Source: Hydrangea macrophylla
Taxonomy: Eukaryota; Streptophyta; Magnoliopsida; Cornales; Hydrangeaceae
DNA length: 64,000 nucleotides
Direction: 5' to 3'
Assembly (NCBI GenBank): GCA_033977485.1
Contig: CM066993.1
Location: 68,364,864 to 68,428,863, forward strand
Shown: positions 58,872-64,000 of the stretch, piece by piece
Position numbering within the stretch: the stretch's first letter is position 1
Layout of the letters: each line of letters opens with the position of its first letter
Position numbers and translations under genes: made by a program
Notes under the pieces: generated by a model
Database searches by the model: none
Seen by the model: only the letters and a program-made list of their open reading frames with translations
Told to the model about the DNA's origin: nothing

Positions 58872-58915
58872 ATCCCACATCGGTTAAAGAGCCAAACTAA
58901 TTACTGTATATATTA
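58872..58915 (+). promoter_or_regulatory. Plant snRNA-type Pol III promoter, copy 2
   Basis: atcccacatcg (58872-58882) is followed after 24 bp by tatatatta (58907-58915). Spacing and sequences match copy 1 and the plant Pol III arrangement. Confidence 0.82.
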
Positions 58916-58937
58916 GTTTCAAGTTACAATAGTAATT

Positions 58938-59236
58938 GCCTGAGTTCCGTGGGTTGGAACTTGTAACCCAAGCCCGAGAGCCTAACCACCGTTTGGGAGG
59001 CACAGTTAATGGGCTTAATGTGATGTGAATGTTGGGCCCGGCCACTAGATAGGCACGACGAGCTTTAGGGTGTCGATAAGCTTTCCATTGAAAGCGCCAC
59101 TTAAAAGATGACAGTAAAAGCCCAGAACTGCTTGTCAGCCCATCTGGGTCTGAAATCCAAAACTGACCCACAGTGAGCCCATGAGTGACCCACTTCTCAT
59201 ACATATTAGCCCTGGCCGGGTGGTGACCGGCGAATT
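58938..59236 (+). ncRNA. 7SL (SRP) RNA gene, about full length
   Basis: The RNA would start at gcctgagttccgtgg, 31 bp after the TATA start, and end near ggtggtgaccggcg before a run of eight T (59234-59242). This gives about 299 nt, the usual size of plant 7SL RNA, the scaffold of the signal recognition particle in the cytosol. The 5' part has gcttg-like acttgtaacccaagc and gggaggcac, matching the Alu-domain pattern. The central part unique to this copy includes gatgtgaatgttgggcccgg. The 3' part has gggtctgaaa. Whether it is expressed or an old copy cannot be told. MRP RNA or another Pol III RNA is the alternative. Confidence 0.6.
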
Positions 59237-59865
59237 TTTTTTATTTATTCTTTTTTAGTAAAAAAAGCCTTTGGTTAAATACATTTCACACCCTTATAAT
59301 TTGTCACATGTGTCAGTTTGATCCCTGTAATCTAGAAAGTCACTTTAGTCCGTGGTTTCACATGTAAGTCCAATAAGTCCTTTAGTATCCAATAATTGTC
59401 ACTGAAAGTTAAAAATTTGTCTCAAAAAGTGCTTGAGGTACTAAAATGATATACTTATGAAACTACATGGACTAAAATGACACATTCTAAACTACAGATA
59501 CCAAATTCACACAAAAAGCAAACTAGGAGGGAGTAAAATGTAGTTAAGCCTAAGTCTTTGGGTACAAACAAGTGGACCCCACGACCCCACCAAGAGAGAG
59601 GGAGAGCCAAATTGTGGTGTTTGTGCCCAAAGAGTTAGGGTGTGTTTGATAACCCAATTAAGTGGTGAAAATGAAAACTTTCAACACTTTTTTTTTTCTA
59701 GTGTGTTTGATAACATACCACTTAATTAAAAAAATTAAAAAAAAAAAGCAGCCTAAAAACTACTGAAAGCATTAAGTGAAATTTTTTTACTAAAAATAAT
59801 CTCTAAATGCCGTATATTTCAGTACTTGAATTGTTTTCACTACTGCAAATTCAATCACTTAAAAT

Positions 59866-60805
59866 TTTCAATACTGGTGGTATGACCGGAATATCTATCA
59901 ACAACAATGCAGTGGCATCTAAAGCATCAAAACTCTTTTGATTTGGGATTTCTTCTTCTTGTGATCTCATGATGATGTTCTGGACTTCCCCTAAATTTCC
60001 ACAACATGTTTCATACAATGAGCCATTTGATGTTGTCTCTATCAATTGCAGACATGTCTAAAGTACTAATGTAGACATAAAAATCATCATCCAAAAACAA
60101 ATCAATATCACCTAGATACAAATCGTCCGATAATGGTGGTATGTCCCGAACATGTATCATCGTCGAAGCAGTGGCATCTATAGCATCAAAACTCTTTTCT
60201 TCTTTCTTTTGTTCTCATGACTTTCTCGGCTTCCCATAACTTCCCACCACGTGTATCATTAAACCCATCTCTATGATCCTCACTAATCTCCTCAAAGTTT
60301 TTTTTTTTCTCGAATTCTTCAATTCAACCCTTTTGATTTTACAAAGAACATAATCGCCTCCTCCCACAATCTCACAAAGTGAATACTCATGCATGATCCA
60401 ATGTGTATTTTGTCATCAATCTCTTTTCCTTTGTTCTTTGTTTCAAAAACCAACATCTTCTTAAAACCTATAACCTCGTTATCTTGATTTTTAAATTTTT
60501 TGCCGATATTTGGCCTTTCCAAGTCCCACAACCCGCAGTTCTAGAAACGCGATTCTTGCTGATCATCTTCAATTGGGTTATTACGTAGATTAGATATTCA
60601 AAACTTTTCTTATAAGATTTTTCATAGGTATTCTCAATCTCCCATGGGTCACCTTGAATGTTGAATATATTCCATGACTCAGAGGCATAAACGTAGCACT
60701 CGATCACTGGACTACATGACGAGAGAGCTCCACCCAGTTTCTTGAGCTTGAGATAATGAGTGATTAATTCTACGTCTGTTGGCACAAAGTGAAATCATGT
60801 TGGTA
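59866..60805 (-). pseudogene. NAC-domain transcription factor pseudogene
   Basis: On the minus strand the N-terminal NAC subdomain is recognisable: FHFVPTD, then VELITHYLKLKKLGG, directly preceded by a TGA where the family has glycine. SWNIFNIQGDPWEIENTYEK and RVSRTAGCGTWKGQ follow. A frameshift near 60500-60530 moves the reading to NQDNEVIGFKKMLVFETKNK, and the frame stops near 60319. C-terminal remnants show a doubled segment: SFDALDATALLLIDIPVIPP (near 59890-59950) and a related FDAIDATASTMIHVRDIPP (near 60135-60200). NAC proteins are plant DNA-binding regulators; this copy cannot make one. Confidence 0.75.
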
Positions 60806-61047
60806 TATTAATCTCCATCGATTAATTTGCATTGTAAATATACACTGAGTTTTATCTCACAACTCAACGACTCACAATGGATTTTTGGAGACTGTGGATG
60901 GTAGTGTATGCATATATATATATATATGTACACATATGGGTCGGAGGTCCACATATGTGTCGGCGGTCCATTGTTCCTCAATTATAGGATATATATATAT
61001 ATAATAAAAGCATAACTAACAATGCTTATCCAATTTTGAAAATCTTA

Positions 61048-61740
61048 GGTGCTGTTTGGCATAACTTCTCACACAGAAGTCTATTTTTAGAATGGACTTC
61101 TGAAGATGGAATTTTTAAAATAAACTTTTTTTAAAAGAAGAGTTTGTTTGGTGAATGAGTGTTTTTTAAAATAAAAAGTGTATCTAAATGTACAAATACG
61201 TTTGGTGGCAACTTTTGAAAAGTACAAACTTATACCTACTTACCAATATTACCCTTAATCATGAATTTAAAACTAAATGGACATAACACATAATAGTATA
61301 TAATTTTAGACTGCAAAATAGTTAACTAAAATAAATTAAAAATATCTATCCATAACTATCATGTCAAATGAACTAAAATTGGGCACAGGGAAAAAAACTT
61401 TTAATTCCAATGTTGGTTTAATAACTTATTTTCAATAGGAATTGTAAAACAATAGGGATTCGTCTAGGCTACGTAATTCATGTATGGGGTTTGGATAAAG
61501 AGGGCATTAATTATAAAATAAGGGATAAAAATGTAATTATGTGTATAAAGCTCCTGAGTCTGGAGAAGTGCAAAAATCACAGTTTTGAGAAGTTTTGGAT
61601 TTTTGACTTCTTGAAATGGGCATTCTGGAGATGCACTTTTTGTCAAGAAGTCCATTCCCAAATCTTACCAAACGAATTTTAATTCTATAAATGGACTTCT
61701 TCTTCCAGAAGTCTGTTCACATTGGTTTCCAAACACCCTC
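61048..61740. mobile_element. PIF/Harbinger-like non-autonomous element
   Basis: 693 bp between ggtgctgtttggca and ttccaaacaccctc, flanked by tta on both sides (61045-61047 and 61741-61743). Inward, acagaagtctatttttagaa mirrors tataaatggacttcttcttcc. No transposase is present. Confidence 0.65.
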
Positions 61741-61743
61741 TTA

Positions 61744-63059
61744 AATTGTCGAAATGGGATTAAGTCAAAAACCCCAGCTCCTTTATCTAAACCCATGAAG
61801 GCATTGCATTGGTAAAAAATATCCTTTTGTGCCTCAAAGACTTGTTATAACTTTTGATTTATAAGTTCATTTTTGGTAAACTTTGATGTTTTAGAATCAG
61901 AAAAACGAGATCTATCAAATGAGATTAATATTGACTATGAACTAAAAGGAGAAAAAAAAAACCACTAATACGTGAGCATATTTTGTTGCATGAATCTAAT
62001 AAAAACACACTCCTTTTGTAAAATTGAAATCTATAGGTGCAAAGATGTCAAAAAAATACATGAAATAAATATATGGGCATGTGGTCAAAGATCTCTGGAA
62101 TGGCAAAAAATATGGGATGAGTCCACGCGTGGTTTTTTTAAGGCCAAAGGTCTTTCAATTTTCTTCGAACCAAAATTGCCCTAAAAATGCGATTAACGTG
62201 AGTGTTCCTTTATTTTAGCAAGCAAACCAACAAAACAAATTTTTTTTTTCTTATTTTTGAATCTTTAAAATACAATAACTTTCAAACTACAAATCGGTTT
62301 TCAATCAGTTTTATATATCCGTGATCTACAAAACAAGATCCATAGTGCGTATAAAATTCTTTAAAAAAAAAATCAAAATTTTGCAACTCACAAACGGATA
62401 TCAACAATTTATAATAATAAAAAAAACTAATACTTCCATTGCATTGATCTCGAAAAATCACCCCATATAAAAAAAAAAATCCAAAACTGCCAACGAATCG
62501 TAAAATTATGGTCATTTTAACAAATGACACTATCATTGTAGCAGATGTTACTGTCATTCGAGCAGATGTTATTATTGCAAAAAATTACAAAATTATAGCC
62601 AATTTTGAGATGTTATTGCCTTTACGTTATTGCCCAAGGTAAAGACAGAGTGACATACAAAAAAATAATAATAATAAGGAGTTATATTAGTCCGATAGTG
62701 ACATAGAATTTTTTTTTTCATAGTCACTATGAATCTTCTTTGATAGATCTTTTATTCTAGATTACAAATACGTAAGTTTTATTAAAAGTAGAGTTGTGGT
62801 TTGAAAGTCATAGCATTTTAAAGTTTGAAAACCCAAAAAATAAAAAATAAATAACTTCCTTGAAGAATGTGCTGAGGTGAAAAACAAAAATGTTCTACAT
62901 GTGTGATTGGGGCAAATTTGTCAATATCTTTTTTTTTTCATTTTAAAAATGGAATTAAGGTCATATAATTCAAAAACGATTGTCCTTATCTCCTTAAAAA
63001 AATGGGCTGGACTATTTGTAGAAAAATCTCCATTCCAGGGACTGTTAATTAAATTCTCG
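61744..63059. other. No gene seen
   Basis: Non-coding AT-rich sequence. aaaacgagatctatcaaatg (near 61902) and the complement-like ttcatagtcactatg..tttgatagatct (near 62719-62751) may be the ends of a further decayed foldback element. Confidence 0.4.
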
Positions 63060-64000
63060 GGTAAATATCACTAACCTCCCTTGAGGTTTGGCCCAATATC
63101 AGAGATCTCCCCTGAGTTTTGAATAATATCAGCAACCTCCCTTATTTTTAAAACTTTGTATCACTAACCTCCATTCTGTTAGAGCAGTGGAAGAAATCTT
63201 GTGATGTCAGCAAAATTTTAAAGGTGAATTGATATTGTTGCCCCTTTTTTTTTTTACTAATTGACCAAAATAACCTCCCAAACTTGTATCAAATAACATA
63301 AATGCCCTCACTTATGTATTTCACTAATCAATTTTGCCCACGCCTTGAAATACGTAATGTGAGGGTATTTATGTCATTTGACTCATACTTGTGAGCTTAT
63401 TTTGGCCAATTAGTCAATTACAAGGGAACTAATGTCATTTCACCTGCAAAATTTGCTAGTGTCATAAGATTTCATTCACTTCCTTTAATAAAAGGGAGGT
63501 CAGATAAAAGCTCGAAATGAGGCTCCAAATTATCCTTTTTTGGCATAATCTTCAATTTCAATGCGTGAATCTCAAAAAATACCCTAAAGACTAAAAAATG
63601 ATAAAGTTATGACATATTAAAGTTAACATTTTAACAAATTATTTGTTATTTGCTTGTCAACAGATTATCAGTTTGGACAAGCTCGGGGCGACCCACGAGT
63701 TCTTTTACGCTTAAAAAAATATGTTTACTGGGTATGTTCACTCAACCATGTTCACTTAAGAGCCTGACCGTACATATATATAGTTTTAGGTCCCAAAATA
63801 TTCTTTATATTAATATGATTTCACAGGCCTTGACAATGTTCAATTCTGGTTTAATCTTAACAAGTTATGACCTTTTAAAGTTTTATGGGCAAAATAGTCG
63901 TTTTAAGAATACTCTTAGGCCAAATGGACCTGGCCAATGGGTCCAGGACGTTGAAGAAGCTTAGGGAACGTGAGACCGTATTATTATAGCCTTGATTTGT
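63060..64000. other. No gene seen; end of a repeat related to 44158
   Basis: gggtaaatatcactaacctcc and ttgaggtttggccc at 63060-63095 resemble the outer arm of the foldback element at 44158-44852. A matching right arm is not clear. The rest, to the window end, shows nothing coding. Confidence 0.45.

Larger units (their letters stand above)
58766..59876. repeat. Duplicated block, copy 2
   Basis: Matches 49971-50965 but with a longer ncRNA region. The exon-like part at its left end lacks the start codon region found in copy 1. It runs on its right into the NAC pseudogene. Confidence 0.85.

Overview
The window looks like a piece of nuclear chromosome from a flowering plant, most likely a dicot. 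It is AT-rich, its genes have introns with GT..AG borders, its proteins belong to plant families (an N-myristoylated CDK-like kinase, a DUF3511 protein, a decayed NAC gene), and retrotransposons and foldback elements make up much of it. I cannot name the species.

Region 1 (1-25793) is a three-level nest of LTR retrotransposons. The host layer is a plus-strand Ty3/gypsy chromovirus of Tekay/Del type. It has gag, protease, RT, RNase H, integrase and chromodomain, a Met-tRNA-type primer site and a 2267-bp 3' LTR, but it carries several stops and a frameshift and is dead. A 4.4-kb plus-strand solo LTR of a second family sits between its RNase H and integrase, flanked by the duplication caatg. That solo LTR was then hit by a minus-strand, 13.4-kb element of the same family, flanked by gtaca. 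This youngest element has two 3.3-kb LTRs and one gag gene of Ogre/Tat type but no pol, so it appears to be non-autonomous. A 212-bp hAT-type MITE also lies in the solo LTR.

Region 2 (25794-38800) has no convincing host gene. It holds a CACTA-like end, several foldback elements with 8- or 9-bp target duplications, a 987-bp hAT-type element that may carry a gene-like piece, and a 1623-bp solo LTR with 134-bp tandem repeats nested inside a further element.

Region 3 (38800-50100) is the genic part. A small intronless DUF3511 gene (38892-39152, plus) is followed by a seven-exon CDK-like kinase gene (41951-48231, minus; 637 aa by my splice model) whose introns contain foldback elements and whose first exon contains a threefold 72-bp coding repeat. 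A possible first exon of an unrecognised gene starts at 50023 on the minus strand.

Region 4 (50000-64000) holds two copies, about 8.8 kb apart, of a block with a plant snRNA-type Pol III promoter and a transcribed region that I read as 7SL (signal recognition particle) RNA. The second copy is about full length; the first lacks about 100 nt. Around them lie a LINE 3' end, a Ty1/copia 3' end with a 185-bp LTR, a third copy of one MULE-type MITE, and a NAC transcription-factor pseudogene.
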